A DNA stretch of 59,231 nt from Microbacterium yannicii PS01 (GCF_000304335.1 NZ_CAJF01000027.1:1-59231); one strand, 5' to 3'; shown: positions 35,770 through 43,907, counted from the first letter of the stretch. Translations and numbers: made by a program. The notes: a model not told the origin generated them from the sequence alone.

Positions 35770-36003
35770 ATGGCTATCGCACGACTTCACGGAGGTCCGC
35801 TCGACGGGCAGGTCCTGCCTCTCGACGACCCGCAGCTCGAACGCATGATCGTCCCCTACAGCGAGACGCAGGTCGTCTACGAGCGGAAGGGAAGGCCCGA
35901 GAACACGGGCGAGGGCGACGGTCCTACCGAGGCGGAGTTCTGGTTCATAGAATCCGAGGACGACATCGACCCCTTCAGCGACACCGCTCGTGACCGGCGG
36001 TGA
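35770..36003 (+). CDS. Small hypothetical protein with GGPLDGQ motif
   Basis: A 77-residue soluble acidic protein starting MAIARLHGGPLDGQVLPLDD and containing MIVPYSETQVVYERKG and EAEFWFIESEDDID. I cannot assign a family with a function. The HGGPLDGQ start resembles short proteins found in actinobacteria and some phages. It has its own leaderless promoter and overlaps the CYTH gene by 14 bases, which suggests they act together or are made in fixed ratio. Confidence 0.7.
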   Translation: MAIARLHGGPLDGQVLPLDDPQLERMIVPYSETQVVYERKGRPENTGEGDGPTEAEFWFIESEDDIDPFSDTARDRR

Positions 36004-36637
36004 CATCGGTCCCTCGCGGTCAGCCGGAAGCCGGTCGGTCGAAGTCGAGCTGAAGTTCGACGTCGACGCCGGCGTGGCGAGGCCGGACTGGTCGGCGGTG
36101 CCGGGGGTCGCGTCGGTCACTGCCGGCGAGCGGCGCGAACTCGATGCGGTGTATCTCGACGATGCCGGGCTCTCGCTCGCGCGTGCGGGATTCGCTCTGC
36201 GCCGGCGGACCGGCGGGCCCGATGCCGGGTGGCACATCAAGGGGCCCCGCGGTGCCGACGGCGGTCGCGTCGAGCTGCAGTGGCCGCTCGGCGAGCCGAG
36301 CGTCCCGCCCGAGGGGGCGCTCAGCGAACTGGCCGCGGTCACCCGCGGACCCTTCCTGCCGCTCGCACGGATCCGCAACGAGCGCACTGTCTTCCTCCTC
36401 CTGAACGAATCCGGGGGAGTGCTGGCCGAATTCGCCGATGACCGGGTGCGCACGCGCGACGAGCGCTCCGGAGCCGAGCGGGAGTGGCAGGAATGGGAGG
36501 TCGAGCTCGGCGCTGCCGCCCCTGCCGACGCCGACGGGCGCGCGGCATTCTTCGCTGCGGTCACAGACGCGGCGCTCGCCGCCGGCGCGCGGTCTGCGGC
36601 ATCCGATTCGAAACTCGCGCGAGCGCTCGGACACTGA
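35990..36637 (+). CDS. CYTH domain protein
   Basis: A 215-residue triphosphate-tunnel protein. The signature ExExK is in SVEVELKFDVD (residues ~16-26). Further alternating charged strands (LDAVYLDDAGLSLARAGFALRR, WHIKGPRG, ARIRNERTVFLL) line the tunnel. CYTH enzymes hydrolyse inorganic triphosphate or other triphosphates, or act on polyphosphate. The CHAD domain often attached in actinobacteria is absent. The GTG at 35990 overlaps the previous gene by 14 bases. Confidence 0.82.
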   Translation: MTGGDIGPSRSAGSRSVEVELKFDVDAGVARPDWSAVPGVASVTAGERRELDAVYLDDAGLSLARAGFALRRRTGGPDAGWHIKGPRGADGGRVELQWPLGEPSVPPEGALSELAAVTRGPFLPLARIRNERTVFLLLNESGGVLAEFADDRVRTRDERSGAEREWQEWEVELGAAAPADADGRAAFFAAVTDAALAAGARSAASDSKLARALGH

Positions 36638-36658
36638 CGAGCTCGCGGCACACACGAA

Positions 36659-36688
36659 GAAGGCCCGGGACCAGCGTCCCGGGCCTTC
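36659..36688. terminator. Bidirectional terminator between CYTH gene and lpdA
   Basis: GAAGGCCCGGGAC and GTCCCGGGCCTTC form a perfect 13-bp stem with a CAGC loop. The genes on both sides converge on it. Confidence 0.88.
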
Positions 36689-36697
36689 CGTGTCAGG

Positions 36698-38095
36698 TCA
36701 CAGGTTGATCATGTGTCCGGCGAGGCCGTGGAAGGCCTCCTGCACGGCCTCCGACAGCGTCGGGTGCGTGTGGACGTTGCGGGAGGCCTCGAGCGCGGTG
36801 AGGTCCCACTTCTGAGCGAGAGTGAGCTCGGGAAGGAGCTCCGAGACGTCCGGTCCGATGAGGTGACCGCCGAGCAGCTCCAGATGCTCGCCGTCGGCGA
36901 TGAGCTTGACGAAGCCGATGGGCTCGCCCAGGCCGTTCGCCTTGCCGTTGGCCGAGAACGGGAACTTCGCGACCTTGACGTCATAGCCGGCGTCGCGCGC
37001 CTGCTGCTCGGTGAGGCCGAACGACGCCACCTGCGGCGAGCAGAAGGTCGCCCGCGGCATCATGCGATAGTCCCCGAGGGTCATCGTCTCGGCCTTGCCG
37101 ATGGTCTCGGCAGCGACGACGGCCTGCGCCTCTGCCACGTGGGCCAGCTGCAGCTTGGCGGTCACATCGCCGATGGCGTAGATGTGCGGCACGTTGGTGC
37201 GCATGTGGTCGTCGATGTCGATCGCGCCGCGGTCGGTGAGCTTGACGCCGGTGTTCTCGAGGCCGTAGCCCTCGACGTTCGCGGCGAACCCGATCGACAT
37301 CAGCACCTTGTCGGCTTCGATGGAACCGGCGCTGCCGTCCTTGGCGGTGTAGGCGACAGTGACCTTGTCGCCCTGATCCGTGACCGACTCGACCTTGGTC
37401 GAGGTCAGGATGTCGACACCGTAGCCCTTGTACTGCTTGGCGATCTCCTTCGACACATCGGCGTCCTCGTTGGGGAGCGCGCGGTCGAGGAACTCGATGA
37501 TCGTTACCTTGACGCCGTAGTTCACCATCACGAACCCGAACTCCATGCCGATCGCGCCTGCGCCCACGATGACGATCGACTCCGGAAGGTCGCGCGTGAG
37601 GATCTGCTCCTCGTAGGTGACGACGTTCTCGCTCAGCTGCACGCCGGGGAGGAGGCGCACCTTCGAGCCCGTCGAGATGATGGCGTTGTCGAAGGTCACC
37701 CGCTCGCTCGAGCCGTCGGTCTTCGCGACGTCGATCGTGTTCGCGTCGACGAAGGAGCCGCGGCCCTCGTACTCGGTGACCTTGTTCTTCTTCATCAGGT
37801 AGTGGATGCCCTTGACGTGGGTCTCGGCGACCTTGCGGCTGCGGTCCCACGCGACGCCGAAGTCGAACGAGACATCGCCCGAGATCCCGAACAGGTCCGC
37901 CTTGTGGTGGAACTGGTGCGCGAGGTCGGCGTTCTTCAGAAGCGCCTTGGAGGGGATGCAGCCGACGTTGAGGCAGACACCGCCCCAGTACTTCTCTTCG
38001 ATGATCGCGACCGAGAGGCCGAGCTGAGCGCTGCGGACGGCCGCGACGTACCCGCCGGGGCCAGCGCCGAGGATGACGACGTCGTAGTGAGGCAT
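36698..38095 (-). CDS. lpdA: Dihydrolipoyl dehydrogenase (E3)
   Basis: A 465-residue FAD-dependent disulfide oxidoreductase, the E3 of pyruvate and 2-oxoglutarate dehydrogenase complexes. FAD is bound by [14 protein letters not shown] (residues ~6-19). The redox disulfide is Cys41-Cys46 in [15 protein letters not shown]. The NAD-binding motif is [12 protein letters not shown], and the catalytic His is in [12 protein letters not shown] near the C-terminus. The ATG lies 7 bases after a TAGGCT that contains the copC stop codon. GarA, which controls 2-oxoglutarate metabolism, is encoded 1.8 kb away. Confidence 0.96.
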   Translation of the reverse strand: MPHYDVVILGAGPGGYVAAVRSAQLGLSVAIIEEKYWGGVCLNVGCIPSKALLKNADLAHQFHHKADLFGISGDVSFDFGVAWDRSRKVAETHVKGIHYLMKKNKVTEYEGRGSFVDANTIDVAKTDGSSERVTFDNAIISTGSKVRLLPGVQLSENVVTYEEQILTRDLPESIVIVGAGAIGMEFGFVMVNYGVKVTIIEFLDRALPNEDADVSKEIAKQYKGYGVDILTSTKVESVTDQGDKVTVAYTAKDGSAGSIEADKVLMSIGFAANVEGYGLENTGVKLTDRGAIDIDDHMRTNVPHIYAIGDVTAKLQLAHVAEAQAVVAAETIGKAETMTLGDYRMMPRATFCSPQVASFGLTEQQARDAGYDVKVAKFPFSANGKANGLGEPIGFVKLIADGEHLELLGGHLIGPDVSELLPELTLAQKWDLTALEASRNVHTHPTLSEAVQEAFHGLAGHMINL

Positions 38096-38102
38096 GACTC
38101 CA

Positions 38103-38108
38103 AGCCTA
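38103..38108 (-). promoter_or_regulatory. -10 box TAGGCT for lpdA, containing the copC stop codon
   Basis: On the minus strand the copC stop TAG is the first half of TAGGCT; 7 bases later the lpdA ATG starts. Confidence 0.65.
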
Positions 38109-38822
38109 TCGGTCGGCAGGGGGCTCGGTTCCGGGCTGCGTGCCGTCGGGGCGGCCCTCGGCGAGCGCCCTCTCGCGGCGCGAGCGCGAGAGAAGCAGGT
38201 ACAGCACAGCCCCTGCCACGGCGGCCGCGATGAGGCCGAAGAGCACCCACGGCCATACGTCGGCGAAGCCCGAGTCCTCGCCGGCCGGTTCGGCCGGCGG
38301 CGCGGTCTCGGTGGGGGCCGGTTCGACGGTCGCGCCGGGCGCGGTCGTCTCGGTGGGCTCGGCGCTCGGCGTGGGCGACGTGGTCGGCGCTGCCGCAGCG
38401 GTCACGGTGAACGAGAGCTCGCCCGAGATCGGGTGACCGTCGCTCGAGACGACCTTCCACAGCACGGTGATCACCCCGGATGCCTCGCCCCCCAGTCCCT
38501 CGGCGGCGAGGGGCTGCGTGAGCACGTTGTCCTGCGCCGTGGGTGCTCCGTCCACGAGGCTCGTGCCCGCGGCATCCGTCACCTGCACTTCAGAGGCTCC
38601 GTCGTCGGGCGCGATCGCGCCGCTGAAGGTGAGGGCGAGCGCGTCGGGGAGACCTTCGACCGTGCTTCCGGCTGCGGGATCGCTGCCGAGGAGTTCGTCG
38701 TGCGCCTGCGCCGGCGGAGCTCCGACGAGGACGGCTGCGGCGGCGAGGATCAGTGCGGCGAGGACGACGGTGAGGCGCGGGAGACGGGCGACGCGGTGCG
38801 CGTGAATTCCTTGTGACATCAC
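38106..38822 (-). CDS. copC: Copper resistance protein CopC, membrane-anchored
   Basis: A 238-residue exported copper-binding protein. The signal peptide ends in PPAQA just before His-Asp-Glu, so the mature N-terminal His can take part in Cu(II) binding. The CopC beta-barrel follows ([36 protein letters not shown]). A Pro/Thr linker then leads to one C-terminal transmembrane helix ([19 protein letters not shown]) and a basic tail. GTG 38822 is 7 bases after TAGGGT; ATG 38819 is the alternative. It carries no CopD domain. A Cys-rich protein gene lies divergently next to it. Confidence 0.9.
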   Translation of the reverse strand: MMSQGIHAHRVARLPRLTVVLAALILAAAAVLVGAPPAQAHDELLGSDPAAGSTVEGLPDALALTFSGAIAPDDGASEVQVTDAAGTSLVDGAPTAQDNVLTQPLAAEGLGGEASGVITVLWKVVSSDGHPISGELSFTVTAAAAPTTSPTPSAEPTETTAPGATVEPAPTETAPPAEPAGEDSGFADVWPWVLFGLIAAAVAGAVLYLLLSRSRRERALAEGRPDGTQPGTEPPADR

Positions 38823-38829
38823 CCGATCG

Positions 38830-38835
38830 ACCCTA
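38830..38835 (-). promoter_or_regulatory. -10 box TAGGGT for copC, leaderless
   Basis: On the minus strand TAGGGT is followed by 7 bases and then GTG-ATG. Confidence 0.6.
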
Positions 38836-38926
38836 TCCGCCCCTTCGCTGGGCGAACCCCGAGGTCTAGCATGGCGGCAGGCGGGAGGACCTGCCCGCCG
38901 ACCGGATGACGGAAGGAAGGTGGGCC

Positions 38927-39328
38927 ATGGACGCCATGATGATGGGCGCCATGTCGAAGGACATGATGTCGATGCCCGGCATGCAGGAGATGGACATGTC
39001 GGTGCTGCAGGCCTGTATGGATGCCTGCTCGGCGTGCGAGCAGGCATGCACGGTGTGTTCCACGCAGATGCTGTCGTGCGCCCCGGCGTGCATGAACTGC
39101 GCGGACATGTGCAACACGATGGTGCGCAGCATGATGCGCATGCAGGGCATGGACCCGGCCGCGATGATGGCGATGCTCAACGCCTGCATCGCGATGTGCC
39201 AGCTGTGCATGGACGAGTGCATGAAGCACGCCGACCACAGCGAGGTCTGCCGGATGTGCGCTCAGGCCTGCCAGGCGTGCATGGACGCCTGCACGGCCGT
39301 CAAAGACAGGATGATGGCGATGAGCTGA
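38927..39328 (+). CDS. Copper storage-like four-helix-bundle protein (18 Cys)
   Basis: A 133-residue Met- and Cys-rich protein. The first ~25 residues are Met-rich (MDAMMMGAMSKDMMSMPG). After that come 18 cysteines, mostly as CxxxC or CxxC pairs along helices (ACMDACSACEQACTVC; CIAMCQLCMDECM; CRMCAQACQACMDAC). This matches the Csp family, whose inward-facing Cys bundle stores many Cu(I) ions. There is no signal peptide, as in the cytosolic Csp3 type. The ATG at 38927 follows GGAAGGAAGG. Divergent from copC, so a shared copper response is plausible. Confidence 0.88.
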   Translation: MDAMMMGAMSKDMMSMPGMQEMDMSVLQACMDACSACEQACTVCSTQMLSCAPACMNCADMCNTMVRSMMRMQGMDPAAMMAMLNACIAMCQLCMDECMKHADHSEVCRMCAQACQACMDACTAVKDRMMAMS

Positions 39329-39361
39329 GCTCGCCGCACGTACGGGGCCAGGCCCGACACC

Positions 39362-39712
39362 TCACGCGCGCAGGACGTTGAACCGCTCGCCGCCTACGGC
39401 GAGAACGTGGTAGCGCTCGTGCAGGGCGACCGGCGTGCCCACGGAGACACGGGCCGCAGCCCCGCTGCCGTTCCACAGCGCGACCGGTGCATCGTCGCCG
39501 AGCCTGCGCACGATCACGAAGCCGGAGCGGGAGTCGGCGTCCTCGACGATCGCATCCGCCCAGTCAGCGGGCGTCGCCGACGCGAGCCGCGCCTGGATCA
39601 GATGCAGCGCGTGGCCGGGAGCGTAGGAGGAGCAGGTGTCGCCGCGGTCGCACATGCACAACGCACGCTCGCGCACCTCGAGGGGCGGGATGTGGCTGTG
39701 CGGGGTGGACAC
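39362..39712 (-). CDS. Hypothetical protein with CxC-x5-C motif
   Basis: A 116-residue soluble protein of unknown family. The N-terminal part has ALCMCDRGDTCSSYAPGHAL, with three Cys that could bind a metal, followed by a helical stretch and a beta-rich C-terminus ending VGGERFNVLRA. The GTG at 39712 follows GAGGAG. It converges with the Csp-like gene 33 bases away, so a copper link is possible but only by position. The 172 bases beyond its start hold the garA promoter and nothing else I can support. Confidence 0.65.
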   Translation of the reverse strand: MSTPHSHIPPLEVRERALCMCDRGDTCSSYAPGHALHLIQARLASATPADWADAIVEDADSRSGFVIVRRLGDDAPVALWNGSGAAARVSVGTPVALHERYHVLAVGGERFNVLRA

Positions 39713-39857
39713 GGTGATCTCCTCGAATGGGTATCGTCGGTTCGGACTCAGTCAGGCTAAGCGCCGGCCTGCGCGGGGTCACGCCGGCTGACACGAGGCG
39801 AAACAATGCGGGCGACAACCCGCCCCATCCGCCTCTTTCGCGCATCGGGTGATCGGA

Positions 39858-39863
39858 TAGGCT
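39858..39863 (+). promoter_or_regulatory. -10 box TAGGCT for garA
   Basis: TAGGCT is followed ~11 bases later by AGAGGAGGAC, a strong ribosome-binding site, and then the GTG at 39885. Unlike most promoters here it gives a short leader. Confidence 0.55.
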
Positions 39864-39884
39864 GGGGCGTCAGAGGAGGACAAC

Positions 39885-40388
39885 GTGGAGGACGACCGCC
39901 GCCCCGACCAGGGTGACATCCGCCGGGCCGCCGGGGCTGACGCACGCGATTCCGAGCGCGCCGCCGACACGACGCAGACGTTCGGGCACGATTCCGACCT
40001 GTCGTTCGTGCCGTTCGGCAGCGAGCTGGCCGAAGCGGAGCTCGACGCGATCGAGGCCCTGCCGTCCGGTGCCGCACTGCTGCTCGTGCGGTCGGGACCC
40101 ACGGCCGGAGCCCGGTATCTGCTCGACACCGATGTGACGACCGTCGGCCGGCATCCCGAGGCCGACATCTTCTTCGACGACGTGACCGTCTCGCGCCGTC
40201 ACGCCGAGATCACCCGCAGCGGCGCCGCGTTCGAACTGGTCGATCAGCGCTCGCTCAACGGCACCTACGTGAACGGCGAGCGGGTCGACCGCGCTCCGCT
40301 CACGAACGGCGCCGAGGTGCGCGTCGGCAAGTTCCGCCTCAACTTCTTCGTCTCGCCCGCCGACCTGCCTCAGGCCGCGGACGTCTGA
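39885..40388 (+). CDS. garA: FHA domain regulator GarA/OdhI
   Basis: A 167-residue FHA protein. The FHA core is TTVGRHPEADIFFDDVTVSR, then RHAEI, with SLNGTYVNGERVD later. In the N-terminal tail the phospho-threonine motif is DTTQTF (Thr29, Thr30, Thr32), at the place of ETTS in mycobacterial GarA. Unphosphorylated GarA binds and inhibits 2-oxoglutarate dehydrogenase and tunes glutamate metabolism; PknB/PknG phosphorylation switches it off. The following MerR gene (TGATG overlap) gives the Rv1827-Rv1828 order. Confidence 0.9.
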   Translation: MEDDRRPDQGDIRRAAGADARDSERAADTTQTFGHDSDLSFVPFGSELAEAELDAIEALPSGAALLLVRSGPTAGARYLLDTDVTTVGRHPEADIFFDDVTVSRRHAEITRSGAAFELVDQRSLNGTYVNGERVDRAPLTNGAEVRVGKFRLNFFVSPADLPQAADV

Positions 40389-41080
40389 TGCCCGCCGCCT
40401 CCGCCCGCGAACGATCATCGTCCGCGGGTCTTCTGAGCATCGGCCAGGTGCTGGCGCGGCTCTCTCCGGAGTTCCCGTCGCTGACCTCGAGCAAGCTCCG
40501 CTTCCTCGAGGTGCAGGGCATCGTCACGCCCGTGCGCACGGACTCCGGCTACCGGAAGTTCTCCCCGGAGGACCTCGAGCGCCTGCGGCTCGCCCTGACG
40601 CTTCAGCGCGACCACTACCTGCCGTTGTCGGTGATCCGCGACTATCTCGAAGACGTGGACGCGGGCCGGGATCCGGTGACTCCGACGGCCGTGCCGCCGC
40701 CGTCGATCCTGCCGGCGCCGCGCCGCTACCGTCGCGACGAGCTGCTCGCCGCGTCGGGCGCCGCCCCCCAGCTGCTCAACGACGCGATCAGCACCGGCGT
40801 GCTCGTGTCGGGCGAGGTGTACACCGAGCAGTCGGTGGCCCTGCTGCGCGCCCTCGTGGCCCTCGATCGACACGGGATCGAGCCGCGCCATGTGCGAGCT
40901 CTCCGGCAGAACGCCGAGCGAGATGTCTCGCTGGTCGAATCGGCGCTGGCACCGCTGCTGCGCCGGACCGATTCCGCATCGCGGGGACGGGCCGGCGAGA
41001 TCGCGCCCGAACTCGCCAAGCGCCTGGACGAGGTGCGTGCGATCTTCGTCCGGTCGGCATTGGACCGACTGCTCTCCTGA
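40388..41080 (+). CDS. ftsR: MerR family regulator FtsR
   Basis: A 230-residue MerR-type regulator with an N-terminal winged HTH (LLSIGQVLARLSPEFPSLTS, then KLRFLEVQGIVTPVRTDSGY) and a long dimerisation and effector half. By order after garA it corresponds to Rv1828 and to Corynebacterium FtsR, which activates ftsZ. The start overlaps the garA stop. The Cys residues used by metal-sensing MerR proteins are absent. Confidence 0.83.
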   Translation: MPAASARERSSSAGLLSIGQVLARLSPEFPSLTSSKLRFLEVQGIVTPVRTDSGYRKFSPEDLERLRLALTLQRDHYLPLSVIRDYLEDVDAGRDPVTPTAVPPPSILPAPRRYRRDELLAASGAAPQLLNDAISTGVLVSGEVYTEQSVALLRALVALDRHGIEPRHVRALRQNAERDVSLVESALAPLLRRTDSASRGRAGEIAPELAKRLDEVRAIFVRSALDRLLS

Positions 41081-41125
41081 GCGCGTCCGGCCCGCGACAC
41101 GCCGGGCCGCCGACGGCGGATGTCA

Positions 41126-41154
41126 TTGCCGCAGGGGGAAGGCTGATCTAGCGT
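41126..41154 (+). promoter_or_regulatory. Promoter TTGCCG-17-TAGCGT
   Basis: TTGCCG at 41126-41131 and TAGCGT at 41149-41154 are 17 bases apart, upstream of the second MerR gene. A GGAGGGGGA ribosome-binding site follows. Confidence 0.6.
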
Positions 41155-41183
41155 GGAGATATCCGATCCGGAGGGGGACGGGC

Positions 41184-41729
41184 ATGACTGCTCGAGACGC
41201 GGCAGACAACGAGCCGTTCGTCGCCGAACTCCTCTTCACCGACGGGCTTCCCGCGATGGACGACGAAGTCGGCTATCGGGGCGCGGTCGCCGCGCGGGCC
41301 GCCGGCATCACGTATCGCCAGCTCGATTACTGGGCACGCACCGAACTCGTCGAGCCCACCGTGCGCGGCGCGAGCGGCTCGGGATCTCAGCGGCTCTATG
41401 GTTTCCGCGACATCCTCGTCCTCAAGCTCGTCAAGCGCCTGCTCGACACCGGGATCTCTCTTCAGCAGATCCGTACCGCGGTGGATCAGCTCCGCGCCGC
41501 GGGCATCCGCGACCTCGCGGGCACCACCCTCATGAGCGACGGCGCCTCGGTGTACCTGTGCACGTCGAACGACGAGGTCATCGACCTCGTCAGCCGCGGT
41601 CAGGGCGTGTTCGGGATCGCGGTCGGCAAGGTGCTCCGTGAGGTCGAGTCGGAGCTCGTCGACTTCGAGGTCGAGAAGCCCGAAGCGATGGATGAGCTGG
41701 CGCTGCGCCGCGCCGCACGCACCGCCTGA
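41184..41729 (+). CDS. MerR family regulator (Rv1830-like)
   Basis: A 181-residue MerR protein. The HTH is at residues ~32-80 (VAARAAGITYRQLDYWARTE, then QRLYGFRDILVLKLVKRL), followed by a helical dimerisation segment and a compact C-terminal part with VYLCTSNDEVIDLV. Matches Rv1830 by type and position, except that the bifunctional nuclease gene (Rv1829) usually between the two MerR genes is missing. Targets unknown. Converges with the PLP enzyme gene, 14 bases apart. Confidence 0.85.
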   Translation: MTARDAADNEPFVAELLFTDGLPAMDDEVGYRGAVAARAAGITYRQLDYWARTELVEPTVRGASGSGSQRLYGFRDILVLKLVKRLLDTGISLQQIRTAVDQLRAAGIRDLAGTTLMSDGASVYLCTSNDEVIDLVSRGQGVFGIAVGKVLREVESELVDFEVEKPEAMDELALRRAARTA

Positions 41730-41743
41730 CCCGATCTCGGGGA

Positions 41744-42955
41744 TCAGTTCGCAGCCGACACGGGGCTGCTCAGTCGCTCCGCCCGGGTCGCGAGCGCCTG
41801 GTCGAGATCTGCGATGAGGTCGGCCGGGTCTTCGAGCCCGATCGAGAGCCGGACGAGGCCTGCCGAAGGCTTGGCCTCGGACTGCACGGGTCGATGCGTG
41901 AGCGCGGCCGGATGCTGGATGAGCGAGTCGACGCTGCCCAGCGACACCGCATGCGTGAACAGCCGCACCGACGAGGTGAGACCTGCCGCGGCCCCATACC
42001 CGCCGACGAGCTCGAGCGAGATCATGGCTCCGGGACCGGACTGCTGCGTGCCGATCAGGCCGCGGGGGTCGCACTCCGCCAGTCCGGGGAAGTACACGCG
42101 GGCCACGTCATCCCGCCGGGTGAGCCAGTCGGCGACGGTCCGCGCCGCCTCCTGCTGCGCGCGGACGCGGACGGGCAGTGTCGCGAGACCCCGGTGCAGC
42201 AGGTAGGCGCCGAGCGGATGAAGGATGCCGCCGGTGATGGCGCGCACCCGTCGCAGAGCTGCCGCGGTGCGAGCGTCGCACGCGATCACACCGCCGACCA
42301 CATCACCGTGGCCGCCGAGGTACTTCGTGGCGCTGTGCAGCGAAAGGGTGGCGCCGAGATCGAGCGGATGCTGAAGCACCGGCGTTGCGAAGGTGTTGTC
42401 GACGAGCACCGGGACATCGCCCGCCGCCACGACGGCCCGGATATCGACGAGCTCGAGCGTCGGGTTGGCCGGTGACTCCAGGACGACCAGCGCGGTGTCA
42501 TCGCGGATCGCGGTGGCGACGGCATCCGCCGTGCAGTACGTCGTCTCGACGCTCAGGAGCCCTGACGCCAGCAGATGGTCGGTGCCGCCGTACAGGGGGC
42601 GCACCGCCACGACGTGGCGGCGGCCGCTCTCGTGGGCGAGGGCGAGGAGGGCAGCGGTCACCGCGGCCATGCCCGAGGAGAACGCGACCGCCTCTTCGGC
42701 GTGCTCGAGCTGCGCCAGAGCCTGCTCGAACCGGGCGACCGTGGGATTCCAGAGCCGTGCGTACACGTTCGACCCGCCGTCGAACGGATGCCCGCCGGTC
42801 GCGAGCACCTCATACGACAGGCCGCCGAGGTCGACGTCGGGCAGGGGGTTCGTCGACGAGAGGTCGAGGGGGAGAGCGTGGACGCCCAGGTTCGCGAGAT
42901 CATCGCGGCCGGCGTGCACGGCAAGACTGTCGGGATGCAGCGTCGTCGATGCCAT
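41744..42955 (-). CDS. Cys/Met metabolism PLP-dependent enzyme
   Basis: A 403-residue enzyme of the cystathionine gamma-synthase/methionine gamma-lyase family. PLP-Lys is in LSLHSATKYLGGHGDVVGG; the substrate-phosphate and active-site Tyr region is in YARLWNPTVARFEQAL, and SSGMAAVTAALLAL binds the cofactor phosphate. It could be cystathionine gamma-synthase, a cystathionine lyase or methionine gamma-lyase; sequence alone does not decide. ATG 42955 lies 7 bases after GACCAT, which has TTGCCT 17 bases upstream. Two CTGATCA boxes further upstream look like regulator sites. Confidence 0.85.
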   Translation of the reverse strand: MASTTLHPDSLAVHAGRDDLANLGVHALPLDLSSTNPLPDVDLGGLSYEVLATGGHPFDGGSNVYARLWNPTVARFEQALAQLEHAEEAVAFSSGMAAVTAALLALAHESGRRHVVAVRPLYGGTDHLLASGLLSVETTYCTADAVATAIRDDTALVVLESPANPTLELVDIRAVVAAGDVPVLVDNTFATPVLQHPLDLGATLSLHSATKYLGGHGDVVGGVIACDARTAAALRRVRAITGGILHPLGAYLLHRGLATLPVRVRAQQEAARTVADWLTRRDDVARVYFPGLAECDPRGLIGTQQSGPGAMISLELVGGYGAAAGLTSSVRLFTHAVSLGSVDSLIQHPAALTHRPVQSEAKPSAGLVRLSIGLEDPADLIADLDQALATRAERLSSPVSAAN

Positions 42956-42962
42956 GGTCGAT

Positions 42963-42991
42963 ATGGTCAGCGACAGCGCGGCGAAAGGCAA
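42963..42991 (-). promoter_or_regulatory. Promoter TTGCCT-17-GACCAT of the PLP enzyme gene, leaderless
   Basis: On the minus strand TTGCCT (42986-42991) and GACCAT (42963-42968) are 17 bases apart, and GACCAT ends 7 bases before the ATG. Confidence 0.5.
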
Positions 42992-42997
42992 GTCCTG

Positions 42998-43034
42998 CTG
43001 ATCAGAGCGCGCAGGAAGTACGCAATCTGATCAT
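42998..43034. promoter_or_regulatory. Paired CTGATCA palindromes, possible operator
   Basis: CTGATCAG (42998-43005) and CTGATCAT (43027-43034) are 29 bases apart, close to three helical turns, just upstream of the -35 of the PLP enzyme gene. A CTGATG follows the second box. Confidence 0.4.
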
Positions 43035-43075
43035 CTGATGAGCAAAGTGGTCACCAGAAGCCGGGGCGTACGGCG

Positions 43076-43885
43076 TTACGCCCGCGTGTCGTCCGCGACC
43101 GGGATGCGGCCGGTGCGCATGACGCGGTCCAGCAGCGAGTCGAAGTCGGCCGCGAGCTCCTGCGCGGAGTCGCCGGGCCAGATGTGCAGCGGCTTGGCGG
43201 CGCCCTGCGCCTGCTGCAGCGACGTGCGCTCGGGCAGCTGCGGGCTGAGCACGAGCGGGCCGAACATGTCGCGCAGCTCTTTGATGCGGAACTGGTGCTC
43301 GATCGACTGCGGGCGCACGCGGTTCACCACGATGCCGAGCGGCTGCAGGCGAGGGGAGAGCCCACGGCGGATCTCTTCGATCGCGCGGAGGGCGCGGTCG
43401 GCGGCGGCCACCGAGAACAGTCCAGGCTCGGTGACGACGATGACCCGGTCGCTGGCCGCCCAAGCGGTGCGGGTGAGGGCGTTCAGCGACGGCGCGCAGT
43501 CGATGAGAACGAGGTCGTAGTCGGCCTCGATCGTCGCGAGCGCCTCCTCGAGCTTCCAGACGTCGCGGACGCTCGGGTGGGGGCCGTCGAAGTTGATGGC
43601 GGACGGGCTGCCGATCATGACATCGATCGTGCCGGGGTGCACCTTCGCCCACCCGCTGGAGGTGATGGCCTGCCGGACGGTCTTCTCTTTCGGATTGGCC
43701 AGGACGTCGGCGACGTTCAGGCGCCCCGCGACTTGGATATCCATGCCCGTCGACACGTCGGACTGCGGGTCGAGGTCGACGACGAGCGTGCGGACACCAC
43801 GGGCGAAAGCCGCCGACGCGAGTCCGAGAGTCACGGTCGTCTTGCCGACACCCCCCTTGAGCGAGCTGACGGAAAGGACGTGCAC
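43076..43885 (-). CDS. ParA family ATPase (orphan)
   Basis: A 269-residue ParA/Soj-type ATPase. Walker A is [20 protein letters not shown] (residues ~8-27), with VVDLDPQSDVSTGMDI and LIDCAPSLNALTRTA as A' and B motifs. The Arg residues needed for nonspecific DNA binding could lie in the C-terminal helices, but no ParB partner is present. GTG 43885 is preceded by TAACGT with 8 bases between, so it may be leaderless. Stand-alone ParA-like proteins near pyc are seen in related genomes; function unknown. Confidence 0.85.
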   Translation of the reverse strand: MHVLSVSSLKGGVGKTTVTLGLASAAFARGVRTLVVDLDPQSDVSTGMDIQVAGRLNVADVLANPKEKTVRQAITSSGWAKVHPGTIDVMIGSPSAINFDGPHPSVRDVWKLEEALATIEADYDLVLIDCAPSLNALTRTAWAASDRVIVVTEPGLFSVAAADRALRAIEEIRRGLSPRLQPLGIVVNRVRPQSIEHQFRIKELRDMFGPLVLSPQLPERTSLQQAQGAAKPLHIWPGDSAQELAADFDSLLDRVMRTGRIPVADDTRA

Positions 43886-43907
43886 AAGGCACCACGTTAC
43901 CGTCCCC

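Noticed and set aside
38866..39238. His- and Met-rich antisense frames opposite the Csp-like gene
   Set aside because: They arise because CAT/GCA triplets are the complement of the Met/Cys-rich coding strand. The plus strand has a good ribosome-binding site and the Csp cysteine pattern.
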